From: Saccharum officinarum
Lineage: Eukaryota; Streptophyta; Magnoliopsida; Poales; Poaceae
Length of the DNA stretch: 64,000 nucleotides
Assembly (NCBI GenBank): GCA_020631735.1
Contig: CM036197.1
Location: 43,447,880-43,511,879, forward strand
Direction: 5' to 3'
Shown here one piece after another: positions 22,620-35,000 of this stretch. How positions within the stretch are numbered: the stretch's first letter is position 1; each line of letters begins with the position of its first letter. The position numbers were made by a program, and so were the translations under genes. The notes under the pieces were generated by a model, which saw nothing but the letters and a program-made list of their open reading frames with translations, did no database searches and had not been told where the DNA came from.

Positions 22620-23596
22620 GAAAAAGTCTACCTAACTCCTGACTATTTAGGATGGACCACTTCACCCCCTAAATTGTAAAAACGGATTTTCTATTTTCCT
22701 AAATTTTTCAAAACCGGTCAAATAACCCCAAAGCGGTTTTGGACGGTGGTTCTGCTACAGTACAGGTTTTGACTTTTTCTTTTTTATTTATTTTGGCCGA
22801 ATCTTTGAAAAATCATAAAAAATCATAGAAAAATCATAAAATAGAAAGTCTAATTTTGTTGGACTCCACATGAGTAGATCTACACAATGAATATATAATA
22901 TGGTATGCTTTAGTACAAAGTTTTTGTTGTAGCTTTAGATCTATGCCTTTATATAATTAATTTATAGCTGCAGCTTCTATGGTCCAATTGTGGTGAAATT
23001 TTTATGATGAGCTAATTATTATATGCTTGAACTGTAGTAAAAATTTCATACTTATTGAATCATGTATAACTTAGTTATAGATTTATTTAGGTTTATGCTT
23101 GTTAAATCTATGATTTATCTATAACTATGTTATACATGATCCAATGAGTATGAAATTTTTACGATAATTCAAGCATACAATAATTAGGTTACCGTAAAAA
23201 TTTCAACACAATTGGACCATTGAAGCTGCAGCTATAAATTATTCTATTTAATCATAGAAAAGCACAGATCTAAAGCTACAGCAAAAACAATTATACTAAA
23301 GCATACTATATATATGTTCACTATGTAGATTACTCACGTGGAGTTCAGCAAAATTGAATTTTCTATTTTATGTTTTTTCTGTAATATACTATGATTTTTT
23401 AAAAATTCAGCGAAAATAAATAAAAAAGAAAAAGACAAAATCACCGTCGTTGTAGCAAAATCACCGTCCAAAACGGATTGGGGGTGGGGGTTATTTGACC
23501 GGTTTTAGAAAGTTCAGGGGTAGAAAATCCGGTTTTATAGTTTGTGGGTGAAGTAGTCCACGCTTAATAGTTGGGAAGGGTTATGTAGACTTTTTC
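22620..23596. mobile_element. Foldback Mutator-like element (977 bp)
   Basis: Nearly the whole element is one imperfect palindrome. The left arm from 22620 (GAAAAAGTCTAC) pairs with the right arm ending 23596 (GTAGACTTTTTC), and pairing continues through the CGGTCAAATAACCCC blocks to a centre near 23110. It is flanked by an 11-bp direct repeat CGACAGTAAAA (22609-22619) / CGACAATAAAA (23597-23607) with one mismatch, in the range of Mutator-like duplications. It encodes nothing. The long hairpin is a potential source of small RNAs. Confidence 0.82.
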
Positions 23597-23607
23597 CGAC
23601 AATAAAA

Positions 23608-24336
23608 GGTACTACGAAACAATATCATGTTACAAGCAAGATAGGGTAACTCCCGTGCTACGCAATCTGTTTAAACCCTTGTTTGTCAGCCTAGGCAATC
23701 TGTTTAAACCGACAATTTGGTTTGGTTATCGGTTTAGAAGAAAATCAGTTTTGAGAAATGTTGCAACCGATCGGCTTCAGGGAAAAATCGAAACCGACGA
23801 TTTTGGTTTCAGTTCGATCAGTTCGGTGTTTTGTCTCCAACCAAGATTTCAGTGCCAAAAACCGAAGCTCACAAATGCAAAAACCAAAGCCGAACCGAGA
23901 AATCGACATTTCGGTTCCTGACTTGTTTGCCACCATTGACGCTGAATCCAACTTCTAAAGGTGCGTCACCGTCGTCCCGCAGGCTGCGGCTATGGCTCAC
24001 TGCTTGCAATGAGGACTATAAGCATCAACATGGACCTGCAGTCACTGCCTCGTCTCCCTTGCACGAGCTTGATCGAGACCCCGGATCCAGGTTTGCAAGA
24101 GTGAGGATCGAGGCTGCAAGTGCATATCGGGACCTTAACAACATTGGTATTGTGGATTGAGGCCACTAAAGTGAGATCAGGGAGTGGTAGAAGGGGAAGC
24201 CAGAGAGGGAACCATGGAGAGGAGGAGCACGCCATGGGCGGCAGAAGAGTCGGGTGAGGCTAACGAGAGCGGAGGCCTCTCGACTTCTGCAGTATTTTTT
24301 TTGTTGTGGGCTGAGGCTATTTTGTTCTTCTGGATG
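23608..24336. other. Unassigned intergenic stretch
   Basis: Contains a short direct repeat GCAATCTGTTTAAACC (near 23663 and 23696) and many CCGAAACCGA/CGGTTT words, as in decayed hAT or Mutator subterminal regions. Short ORFs overlap in all frames and none resembles a known protein. I see no gene. Confidence 0.45.
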
Positions 24337-24339
24337 TTA

Positions 24340-24618
24340 AAGCAACTCCAAAAACTATCCCTATCATTTTTAATTACTAGGATTAGAGATTTTTAAGAAA
24401 AAATACCCTCCAACAACTTCTTTATTTATTGGTTATCCAAATATAATCATCTTCTATTCCGGATTTCTCGCGAGCTAATGATAGAAAACGAGAATGGCTC
24501 ATACAAGATATAGAAAAATTGTTGGACAGTAGAATAGAAAGATATAGAAAACGATATTTATGCAAATAACTCTTCAAATGATGATTTAGAGATTTTAGAA
24601 AAACACTTGGAGATGCTC
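24340..24618. mobile_element. Harbinger/Tourist-like MITE (279 bp)
   Basis: The left end AAGCAACTCCAA and the reverse complement of the right end, GAGCATCTCCAA, form imperfect inverted repeats. They are flanked by TTA on both sides (24337-24339 and 24619-24621), the PIF/Harbinger 3-bp target duplication. The interior is AT-rich and non-coding. It is the same family type as 51555-52097. Confidence 0.6.
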
Positions 24619-24621
24619 TTA

Positions 24622-25752
24622 AGGCCTCAATATAGATGTAAGCATCATTTAGTTTTGGAGGGCATCCAAACTGACTTTTTCAATGAGCTCTGTAAAATCA
24701 TCGGGCCTGTATTTTCTACTAGTTTTGGGCACCAAAACCAGGCTTCCAGCCCAAAATGCCAACCTGCTGTATCCATGGCGCATTGGCGCTGATCCCATCC
24801 TATTAAAAACTTTATTGGCTTGGACTCGACTATACCTCACGTTTAGAATTTTAGATAACCAATGCGGTAATCCACCCTCGATATGATACACCCAAGATTA
24901 TTGATGGTCACTGTGGCAATTGTCAAGCACCCCAAAGACTTTGAAAGAACAAAATCACACGACAAAGAAGATTTGGAGGCACATTCACGATAAGTGCTCT
25001 TATGCCACATAGCAAGCTATCTTAAGAAGGTGCACCAAACCAATAGCAATGTAACTGTCGACCAAAATACTGTACAAGCTCATAACAAGATACACATCTC
25101 CTATCGCAGAAAAATAAACAATGAAATCATACATCTATAGAAGAAAAATGTGCACGCCTGAAACAACCAAACTAAGACCTTGCAAAGAAGAAAGAAATAA
25201 GATCCTAAGAAAAGGATTTAGGAGTATATGTAAGAGGTTGGCTATAGACGTGGTAGGGGAGAAGCAGGGATCTATGTTAATGGACTTGAGCATGGCAAGT
25301 GGACGGACGGAGTGGCCAAGCTGGGAGATCGCTCTAAATCCCGATCGAGAAAAAAAAGAATAGGAAACCAGTTCAATCTTGGGGGAAATCAGGGAGGTAG
25401 AGCAAAATTAGAAAACGAAGAGAAGAAATTGGAGTACCTAAGAGAGTGGGGAAGAGTTTGCTCCTCGTGCGGTGTTTGGAGTACATCGACGTTGGTCGTC
25501 TGTGCTAGATGCTGAGGTAAACCGCCTGGGTGATGAACATTTAATTTTTAGACAACCATGTAGTTAGGCATGATCATTCAGAAACCAACAAATCCATGAC
25601 TAATGCATCTGTGGAAAATCTAATGCTAATTTTATATATGATCAAGATGCAAACACGTCTTCCAATCAGTGAAAGAGAATGAAAGGAGATGCTGATCTTG
25701 AAGAAGCGTATTAGATAAACACATGCTTGCGGCTTGACTATCTTATTGCAGC
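24622..25752. other. Unassigned stretch left of the Reina element
   Basis: About 1.1 kb of mixed composition. Short ORFs (for example 25121-25363) show no family resemblance. It ends at the GAATG target duplication; the sequence that originally followed is at 41462. I see no gene or RNA. Confidence 0.45.
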
Positions 25753-25757
25753 GAATG
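25753..25757. repeat. Target duplication of the Reina-like element, left
   Basis: GAATG, repeated at 41457-41461. The match across 15.7 kb proves that the two short LTRs belong to one insertion. Confidence 0.95.
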
Positions 25758-26151
25758 TGTCATGTGGGGCAACAGCTACCACCGTCGCAGGCGCAACCGC
25801 GACGTGAGGCGGGCCGCGGAGCGCGCAGAGCGCGACGCCCAGGCCAGCACGCGCGACGTGCAGGGAACATCCAGTGGCTAGGATAGAAAGGAGGATTTGA
25901 TTTGTTGTTATTCCCTAGAATCAAGGATTAGTTGGTTACCTTTTCAACAGCCCGAGAGGCTATATGTATTGAACAATGGCCATTTGATAAATCAAGCAAC
26001 ATCAATTACCCTAAACCTCTCTCTCTCTTCCCCAAAGAACTCTCAAGCCCGATTACTGTGAGGGGTATAACCTCCGGATCAGAAGACACGGCTGACGGCT
26101 ACGATCTACGTAGCCGAGGGCCGCCTACCCACGATCTCCAGGCCCTTGACA
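25758..26151 (+). repeat. 5' LTR of Reina-like element
   Basis: 394 bp, paired with 41083-41456. The copies differ by a ~20-bp indel near 25838 and about eight substitutions seen by eye, so this is the oldest of the four dated insertions here. It includes a CTCTCTCTCT tract. Confidence 0.93.
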
Positions 26152-26154
26152 ACC

Positions 26155-26166
26155 TGGTATCGGCTA
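26155..26166 (+). other. Primer-binding site of Reina-like element
   Basis: TGGTATCGGCTA starts three bases after the LTR. Its first seven bases match the initiator-Met tRNA end; the rest is diverged or variant. Confidence 0.5.
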
Positions 26167-26276
26167 CCCGGCGATCCTCCTCCGCTACTCCTTCCACCGC
26201 CGCTGCGTCCTCAGCCCTCCACGCCCAGCCGCCACCACCACACTCCCCATCCGAATCAACCGCTACTTCTGTCGCC

Positions 26277-27915
26277 ATGGCAGAACCCACCCTCGCCGAT
26301 CTCCTTGCACAGATGCAAGCCATGACTGCCGACCTAGCCGCGCTGAAAACTGACATGGCTTCAATGAAGGCGCAGTCCGAGTCGTCCGGATCAGGGGGCG
26401 CCGATGGCCACCGTCAGTTCGGTCCGCACGAGCAGGAGTTTCACCCGAAACACAAGAAGTGGGATTTTCCCCGCTTCGACGGCACAACCGATCCGATGCT
26501 CTTCATCAACAAGTGCGAGGCCTATTTCCGCCAACATCGCACCACGGTCGACGAGCGCGTGCCCATGGCGTTGTACCATCTGGACGACGTCGTGCAACTC
26601 TGGTTCATCCAGCTGCAGACGGATGATGGCACGCCGAACTAGAGCCACTTCAAGGATCTCCTCAACCTGCGGTTCGGCCCTCCCCTCTGTTCCGCGCCCA
26701 TGTTCGAGCTCGCCGAATGCCAACGCACGGGCACCGTGGCGGACTACTCCAACCAATTCCAGGCTCTCCTTCCGCGTGCGGGCCGGCTCGAGGTGTCGCA
26801 ACGCGTCCAGCTCTACATCGGGGGCCTTCTTCCACCGCTCAGCCACGCCGTCCGGCTACATCACCCGACCACACTCGCCGAAGCCATGAGCCTGGCGCGT
26901 GAGGTGGAGATGATGGAGGCCTCCCGTCCGCCGCCACTGCCTCCCCGAGCGCCCCCACGTGGCGTTCTGCCTACCCTGGCGCCAAGGCCGGTGCTACCAG
27001 CCCCCCAGCAGCCCCTGGCGCTTCCGGCGCCACCGGTAGCCGGACAGCAGGGTCGCGGCGAGGGACCTCCACGTCGACTCTCCCCGGCTGAGATGGCGGA
27101 ACGGCGCCGCCAAGGCCTCTGCTTCAACTGCAATGAACCGTACACCAGGGGCCACAACCGCTTCTGCAAACGCCTCTTCTTCGTGGACGGGGTGGCGGTC
27201 GAAGAGGCCGTGGACGCTACGGAGACAGCGAACGCCGCAACAGAGGCACCAGGGGCCGACGCACCCTGCTACTCCCTCCACGCCGTCGCTGGCGTTCCTG
27301 TCGCGGACACCATCTAGATCACGGTGTTCGTGGGGGCGGCCTCCCTCCTTGCCTTGCTCGACAGCGGTTCCACGCACAGTTTCATCGGCGAGGACGCGGC
27401 GCGCCGCACCGGACTGCCGATCCAGGATCGGCCCCGCCTGACTGCCACGGTCGCCAACGGTGAGCGCGTGGCCTGCCCGGGCATCATCAGGAACGCCCCC
27501 TTCTCCATCAACGGCATGGCTTTCCACACCGATCTCTTTGTGATGCCTCTTGCAGGGTACGAGGTTGTGCTGGGCACCTGTTGGATGGGCACACTCGGTC
27601 CCATCGTGTGGAACTTCACAGATCGCGCGATGTCCTTCCACCACAACGGCTGCACCATCACGTGGGAGGGCGTGCCGTCATCGTCCGCCGCCAGCCTGCG
27701 CACCATCGCGGCGGCCAGTGGGATGCTCCTGGATGAGCTCCTGGCCGCCTACAAGGACGTCTTCGCCACACCCTCGGGCCTTCTGCCACAGCGCACGTGG
27801 GACCATGCCATCATCCTCAAACCCGGCTCAGCCCACATCACTGTGCGGCCATACCGCTATCCCGCGGCGCACAAAGATGAGCTAGAACGCCAGTGCACCG
27901 CCATGATTGAGCAGG
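26277..27915 (+). pseudogene. Reina-like gag-pol, 5' part (gag, zinc knuckle, protease, start of RT)
   Basis: ATG at 26277 begins MAEPTLADLLAQMQAMTADL, a short coiled coil, then the gag domain (KWDFPRFDGTTDPMLFINKC, FELAECQRTGTVADYSNQF), a CX2C zinc knuckle (CFNCNEPYTRGHNRFC), the retropepsin (LLALLDSGSTHSFIGED) and the N-terminal edge of RT, cut by the Sirevirus after 27915. The frame is interrupted by TAG at 26640-26642, where related proteins have Trp, and by TAG at 27315-27317 just before the protease. No frameshift is seen. GC content is high compared with neighbouring elements. It is dead by nonsense mutation as well as by insertion. Confidence 0.88.
27911..27915. repeat. Sirevirus target duplication, left
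   Basis: GCAGG, repeated exactly at 38449-38453, inside the Reina-like RT frame. Confidence 0.95.
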
Positions 27916-28479
27916 TGAAAGCTCTATGTTTAGTGTTGGTAATTAGTGACAATGTCTAAGTACTAATCCTATGCCTAAGTTGTATGTAGTATATGAGGAT
28001 TAGTACATTCCAAGGTTGGTGACAAGATGGACATGGTGATCATGATGGCCACACTTGAATTTGGACGCAACCCTACGTGATCAAGGCAAAGGTATATGCT
28101 TAAGGGTTGTGTTTTAGTAACCAAGACACCTAGTGGGTGTGGTTACATTATAGGATAGATAGCCGTACTATAAAGAGGGGAATGACGCGGCTATTGAACT
28201 CCTAAGTGCCTCTAGGTGTGCATTTCATAATCATATGCATTTGGATAGAACTAATAACGCCTCGAAAAATGATTGTGAAAATGCTAACACACTCGCACAT
28301 GACATAATCACTTGGTGGTGTTAGCACATTTGTGATGGCATTGGAGTTTGAGCGGTAGAGAGGGTTTGGGGTCCTCTCTCCCTCCCGCCGAGCTTGCGAG
28401 GCGGGATTCAGGCGTTTTCGAGGAGTTGAAACGACTATTTTCCACTACGCCGGAAGTCAGAAAAGAAACGGAGGCGAAC

Positions 28480-28915
28480 GGAGGTCACAGGAGTGACCGG
28501 ACGCTGGACCGGACGCGGTCACTGTTTGACCGGACGCGTCCGGACAGCGTTCAGCGTCTGCGCGAGTTTCAGTTTGTCGATCGGACGCGCGGTGCGTCCG
28601 GTCGTTCAGGGAGCTTACTGGACTCCAACCGGACGTGGGCACTGTGGCGTCCAGTCAATTCTCCAGCGCGTCCGGTCACTGTTTCGTTGGAGCGCGACTC
28701 AGACTTGACCAGCGCGTCCGGTCAGTTACGGGACCGGCGCGTCCGGTCGTTGCGACCAGCGCGTCCGGTCGGTGTTTCACGGAAATAGCCATTGTGTGAT
28801 CGGCGTGTCCGGTCGTTGTGACCAGCGTGTCCGGTCGGTGTTTCGCGAAAGAGCCGTTGCGTGATCGGCGCGTCCGGTCAGTTGGACCAGCGCGTCCGGT
28901 CAGTGCGACTTCGGC
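28480..28915. repeat. CGCGTCCGGTC palindromic repeat cluster, 5' LTR
   Basis: More than ten copies of CGCGTCCGGTC or GACCGGACGCG in both orientations, with perfect palindromes such as CCGGACGCGTCCGG. It lies about 40 bp upstream of the TATA box, so it is in U3 control DNA. Palindromic CpG/CHG-rich cis regions of this kind are known in grass Sireviruses and attract small RNAs and methylation. Confidence 0.85.
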
Positions 28916-28955
28916 TGTTTTAAGTTTCTAACGGCTATATTCAAAGGGGTACGTC

Positions 28956-28963
28956 TATAAATA
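28956..28963 (+). promoter_or_regulatory. TATA box of Sirevirus 5' LTR
   Basis: TATAAATA just downstream of the palindromic cluster and upstream of the likely R region. The same box is at 37562-37569. Confidence 0.65.
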
Positions 28964-29844
28964 CTCATTGGCCGGCTCAAGGCTCTATCTCTTGGACTTT
29001 TGATATACTTGTGAGTACTTTGAGCTAAGCAACTCCCCTCCCACTCATCTCTCTTGCTTCTTTGCATATTCGAAGTGAGATTGAGTGATCCAAGTGCATT
29101 TGCATTGTGAGATAGCATCTAGTTGGCACTTGGTGGTTGATTTGCTGCGGGATTCTTGTTTCTCTTGGTGGTTGCCGCCACCTAGACGGCTTAGAGCAGC
29201 TTGGAGGCGTTGGCAAGAGTTGGTATTTGTTCTTGGCCACCTCCGGTGTTTGTGAGGGGTTTGTGCCTACCTCGGTGAAGCGCCAAAGGCAACATTAGTG
29301 GATTGCTCATGTCATTTTCACCCTTTTGCCATTTGGTAGGTTCTCGTGGCGCCTTTTGAGAGGCTCGGTGTGAGACCGATTAGCCACCGAACCACGTGGT
29401 GAAGAGGGACACAACGGGGACTAGCGTGCCGGCAAGCACGTGAACCTCGGGATAAATCTTTGTGTCATCATTCTTATTGTGATTGATCGATCCTGGTGGT
29501 TGTGTATTGTGGAGTTCATCTCTTGATCATATTGTCTGGTTGGCTCAATACTCCGCCCCTCGGTGATACCCTTCTAACTCTCTCTTGTATTATTTTCTTA
29601 GTTACTTTGCTAGAGTAGCTCTTTTGTGTAGCTTGCTAGTTGTAGTTTCCTTCTCGGTTTGACTTGTGCGGTTGAGTGCAATTATACTAGAATTGGGAAT
29701 TGGATAGGTGGCTTGCAAACACCCCGTAGGCTAAGCAAAACTCGCATCTCGCTATTTATTGTATTGATAAACTTGTTTAGCTTGTCATTGTAGAAATTTT
29801 TAAAAGGCTATTCACCCCGCCTCTAGCCATCAATACCTTTCAAG

Positions 29845-29856
29845 TGGTATCGGAGC
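29845..29856 (+). other. Primer-binding site of Sirevirus
   Basis: TGGTATCGGAGC, one mismatch to the initiator-Met tRNA 3' end, two bases after the LTR. Confidence 0.85.
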
Positions 29857-29868
29857 CATGGTCACCGT

Positions 29869-31863
29869 TTGCAAGGCTTAACAACCTCGGTGCAAGATGG
29901 CTCAAGTTATGTTCAATCTGGCAAGCCTCCATTCTTTGATGGCGTCTCTTCCTTTGATCATTGGAAAAGGAAGATGAAGCAATATCTAGGTAATATACAT
30001 GAGAAGGTTTGGGATGTGACCAAAGAAGGATACATCATTCTTGATGAAGAAAATCTCACTCCAAATGACCGCATTAACAAACAATACAACACGGCGGCAC
30101 TTGACACAATCTACCGTGCCATTGATGACAAAGTATTTGAGCAAATCAAAGATCTTGAAAAGGCAAATGAGCTTTGGATAAGGCTTGAAGAAACATATGA
30201 AGGCACTTCAACGGTAAAAAGTGCCAAGCTATATATGCTCAAGTACAAGTTCTCCACTTTCAAAATGAAGGATGATGAATCCATCCCGGAGATGTTCTAT
30301 AGGCTCCAAGTCATTGTCAATGATCTCAAGGGACTTGGAGAGAAGGTTGAGGACAAGGACTTCTCACACAAGTTCTTGATGTGCTTACCCAAGAAGTTTG
30401 CCACCTTGAGAAGAATGATCTTTAGAGAGGGATTGGACAAGGTCAAACCAACCGATGTGCTTGGAGATATAATGACCGATGCCCAATACAATGATGATGA
30501 AGATGAGGTAGAAGAGAAGAAGGAGACCAAGGTCAAGCAAGAGAAGCCCATTGCATTCAAGGCTTCATCTTCTAAGGGCAAGAGCAAGGTGGAGAGCGAT
30601 GATGATGATCCATTCAATGATGAGACCATGGCCCTCCTAGTGCACAAGATGGGGAGGTTCATAAAGAAGAAAGGATATGGGGCAAGGAAGAGAAGGGACT
30701 TTATGAAGGCAAAGGAGGTGCTTTGCTACAATTGCAATAGCCCCGATCATATAGTGGCAAAGTGCCCCTATGAAGACAAAAGATATCATGATGGGGAGTT
30801 GAAGTTAAAGAAGAACAAGAAGGACAAGAAGGAGAAGAAAGAGAAGAAGAGCTTCACTATCAACAACAAGAAGAAGGGTGGTGGTTATGTGGTCACTTGG
30901 GATAGTAACAACTCCGATAGTGATGATGATGAAAGCTCTAGTGATGATGAGAGGACCACTCGACGAGCCATTGCAAGCATCGCCCTCTCCCACAAGTCAT
31001 CCATCTTCGACACTACATCGACATGCCTTATGGCCAAGCCTCCCAAGGTAAAATATGATGATAGTGATAATGATTCTTGTGCTAGTGATGATTATAGGAG
31101 TGATGATAAGGAGGATGAGGACTACTCCAAGGATGATCTATTAGGCATAATAGATCAAATGAGCAAGGGCTACAAGAGGACAACCAAGAAGTGCAAAATC
31201 TTGGAGCAAGAGCTCATTGCCAAGAGCAATGAAAATGATGTCTTGATGGAGGAGCTTGTTACTCTCAAAAAGAGTAAGGAGTGCAAAGGAATTGAACAAG
31301 AGCTCAAAGCTCTTAGGAAATCCTTTGATGAGCTAGAGGCCTCTCGTGAGTGTCTAAAGGAAGACCACGAGGACCTTGAAGTTGCTCACACTAGGCTTAA
31401 GGAAGCCCACTCCACTTTACTTAAGCTCATCAAGGAAAAGGACCTCAAGTTGGAGAAGCTCATGAAGGAAGCTAAGGAGAAGCAAGTGATTGTCACTTGT
31501 GATATTGGACTAACATGTGATATTATTGATGATTCTTTATTTGTTGGTCCTACTAATGCTTCATGTAGCTCATCATCATCCATCACAACTAACTCTACCT
31601 CTACTACTAGTGATTCATCACTTGTAGTTGAGAATGAGACTCTCAAGAGAGAGGTGGATGATCTCACCCACGCATTAGGCAATGCCTATGGTGGAGATGC
31701 CCGCTTGCTAAAATGCTTGGGTAGCCAAAGGTTCTCTCTTAATAAAGAGGGTTTGGGTTATACTCCCAAGAAGGGTAAGGCGGCCTTTGCTACTCTAAAG
31801 CCTCGCTTTGTGAAGAGCAATGGTCGTTATTGCAATAGATGCAAGCAAGTTGGGCATCTATAG
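29869..31863 (+). pseudogene. gag: Sirevirus gag
   Basis: The frame opens just after the primer-binding site; 29869 itself is TTG, and the nearby ATG at 29858 is in another frame and stops after seven codons, so the true start is unclear or damaged. Early residues match the copia gag N-terminus (GKPPFFDGVSSFDHWKRKM), followed by the UBN2-type gag domain, the first zinc knuckle CYNCNSPDHIVAKC, a Lys-rich patch, acidic Ser/Asp stretches and a long coiled coil (LEQELIAKSNENDVLMEELV). The second knuckle (CNRCKQVGHL) is broken by TAG at 31861-31863 before its last cysteine. At about 660 codons it has the enlarged size expected of Sirevirus gag. Confidence 0.88.
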
Positions 31864-32097
31864 ATTAATTGTAATAAAATGAACAAGAACAACAAGTTTC
31901 ATGCTAAAATAGATTACATTCCTATTGATTCTTGTTATGTACTTACCAAGGGTGAGAAAGGTGTGCATGCTAGGTTTGTTGGTACACCAATTGTGGGTCC
32001 AAAGAAGAAGGCCATTTGGGTACCAAAGAGCTTAGTTACTAACCTCCAAGGACCCAAACAAGTATGGATACCTAAGAAACATTAATTTATTTTGTAG
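31864..32097 (+). other. Gag-pol linker of Sirevirus
   Basis: In the same frame as gag and pol but with TAA at 32083-32085 and TAG at 32095-32097. The last bases, TTATTTTGTAG|GTAAAT, look like a 3' splice site placed exactly after the second stop. Pol has no ATG of its own nearby, so it would need read-through or splicing. Confidence 0.6.
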
Positions 32098-35000
32098 GTA
32101 AATTACAAGGCCGGAGGAAGGCATTGGGTGCTTGATAGTGGGTGCTCTCAACATATGACCAGTGATTCAAGAATGTTCAACTCTCTCAAATCAAATGATA
32201 GTGGCATTGATAGTATCACATTTGGTGACAATAGCAAGGGTGATGTGAAGGCTCTTGGAAGGATTGCAATCTCAAATGATCATAGCATTTCCAATGTGCT
32301 CCTAGTTAAAAAGTTGAACTTCAATCTTCTCTCGGTTGCTCAATTGTGTGATCTAGGTTTCAAGTGCATATTTTGTGTTGATGATGTGGAGATAGTTAGT
32401 GTTGATGGCTCCAATTTGATCTTCAAGGGCTTTAGATATGAGAATCTATACTTGGTTGATTTCAATGCTAGTGACACTCAACTTTCAACATGCTTGCTCA
32501 CCAAATCAAGTATGGGTTGGTTATGGCATAGAAGACTTGGTCATGTTGGCATGAAGCAATTGAACAAGTTAGTGAAGCATGACTTAGTTAGAGGCTTGAA
32601 GGATGTCACATTTGAGAAAGATAAGCTATGTAGTGCATGTCAAGCCGAAAAGCAAGTGGGCAACACTCATCCATTGAAAAGCATCATGAGTACTTCTAAG
32701 GCATTTGAGCTGTTGCACATGGATTTATTTGGGCCAACTACATACACAAGCATTAGTGGCAACAAGTATGGCTTTGTGATTGTGGATGATTTCACTAGAT
32801 ATACATGGGTATTCTTTCTTGTGGATAAGAGTGATGTATTTGACATATTCAAGAAGTTCATCAAGAGGGTGCAAAATAAGTTTGAGACCACAATCAAGAA
32901 AGTGAGAAGTGATAATGGAAGTGAGTTTAGAAACACAAGAGTTGATGAGCTATGTGATGAGCTTGGAATCAAGCATCAATTTTCAGCTAAGTATACACCT
33001 CAATCTAATGGCTTAGTTGAGAGGAAGAATAGAACCTTGATTGATATGGCAAGATCAATGTTAAATGAGTATAATGTGAGTCATTCATTTTGGACCGAAG
33101 CAATCAACACGGCTTGCTTCTATAGCAACCGCCTCTATTGCCACAAGTTTCTAGAGAAGACACCATATGAGATCTTAAATGGAAGAAAGCCCAATATTGC
33201 ATACTTTCGGGTATTTGGTTGCAAATGCTACATCTTAAAGAAGGGCACTAGATTGAGCAAGTTTGAGAAGAAATGTGATAAAGGATTCTTACTTGGTTAC
33301 TCCACTACTAGCAAAGCTTATAGAGTTTGGAATTTAGCTAGTGGTCTACTTGAGGAAGTTCATGATGTTGAGTTTGATGAAACAAGTGGCTCTCAAGATG
33401 AGGAAAATAACTTAGATGATGTGAAAGGAACTCAATTGACCAATGCTATGAAAGAAATGGACATTGGTGATATTAGGCCAAAGCAAGTGATTGATGTGGA
33501 TGACAACAAAGATCAAGTGCTCCAAAGTCCAATTACACAAGCTAGTGGGTCTCTAATGCAAAATCAAGCTAGTACATCATCTCAAGTGCAACAAGATAAA
33601 CAAGTGGCTAGTTCATCATCTCCAACTCATGATCAACATCAACATCCAAGCAATCAAGTCCAAGTGCTTCAACCAACTAACATTGCAAGAGACCATCCAT
33701 TGGATTCCATCATTGGTGACATACAAAGGGGAGTTCAAACTAGATCAAGACTGGCATCATTTTGTGCTCACTCTTCTTTTGTGTCAATGGAAGAACCCAA
33801 GGACATTGATAAAGCATTGAGAGATCCAGATTGGGTAAATGCAATGCATGAAGAGCTCAACAACTTCAAGAGAAATGAAGTATGGAAACTAGTTGAGAGG
33901 CCTAAGGATCATAATGTCATTGGAACAAGATGGGTCTTTCGCAACAAGCAAGATCAATATGGAATAGTAGTAAGAAACAAAGCAAGACTAGTGGCTCAAG
34001 GTTACACACAAATAGAGGGTCTTGACTTTGGTGAAACTTATGCCCTGGTTGCAAGATTGGAAGCAATTAGGATCTTACTTGCCTATGCTTGTGCTCATAA
34101 TATCAAGTTATATTAAATGGATGTGAAGAGTGCATTTCTCAATGGGTACATTCAAGAAGAGGTGTATGTTGAGCAACCTCCCGGTTTTAAAGATGACAAG
34201 AAACCCAACCATGTATACAAGTTAAGGAAAGCTTTGTATGGATTGAAGCAAGCACCTAGAGCATGGTATGAAAGATTGAGGGACTTCCTGCTATTCAAAG
34301 GATTTTTCATGGGCAAAGTTGATACAACACTATTCACCAAGAAGATTGGAAAATACTTATTTGTGTTGCAAATATATGTTGATGATATCATCTTTGGTTC
34401 AACCAATCAAGATTATTGTGATGAGTTTGGGAAAATGATTTCAAAGGAATTTGAAATGTCAATGATTGGTGAACTTAGTTTCTTTCTTGGACTTCAAATC
34501 AAACAAATAAAGGAAGGAACATTTGTGAGCCAAACCAAGTACATCAAAGATATGCTCAAGAAGTTTGGCATGGAAGATTCAAAGGGCATTACAACTCCAA
34601 TGGGCACTAGTGGAAGCTTGGATAGTGACAAGAGTGGCAACATGGTGGATCAAAAGCTTTATAGATCAATGATTGGTAGTCTACTCTATGTGACGGCATC
34701 AAGGCCCGATGTGATGTTTAGTGTATGCATGTGTGCAAGATTTCAAGCCTCACCAAGAGAAAGTCATTTGAAGGCAACAAAGAGAATATTGAGGTACTTA
34801 AAGCATACACAAGATGTTGGATTGTGGTATCCCAAGGGTGCAAGTTTTGAGCTAGTTGGATATTCGGATTCCGACTATGCCGGTGACAAAGTTGAGAGAA
34901 AAAGCACCTCCGGGACTTGCCAATTATTGGGAAGATCACTTGTCTCATGGTCATCCAAGAAGCAAAATAGTATTATACTATCTACCGTCGAGGCCAAATA

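Larger units (their letters stand above)
27916..29842 (+). repeat. 5' LTR of Sirevirus
   Basis: 1927 bp, paired with 36498-38448. The main difference is a 24-bp repeat-unit indel (present at about 37185-37208, absent near 28602), plus about 1% substitutions by eye. The small ORF at 28348-28788 spans the GC-rich repeats and is present in both LTRs; it is not a gene. Confidence 0.94.

Noticed and set aside
28348..28788. 146-codon plus-strand ORF (and 154-codon copy at 36930)
   Set aside because: It spans the palindromic CGCGTCCGGTC cluster of the Sirevirus LTR; the Ser/Arg/Pro-rich product is a by-product of the repeat.
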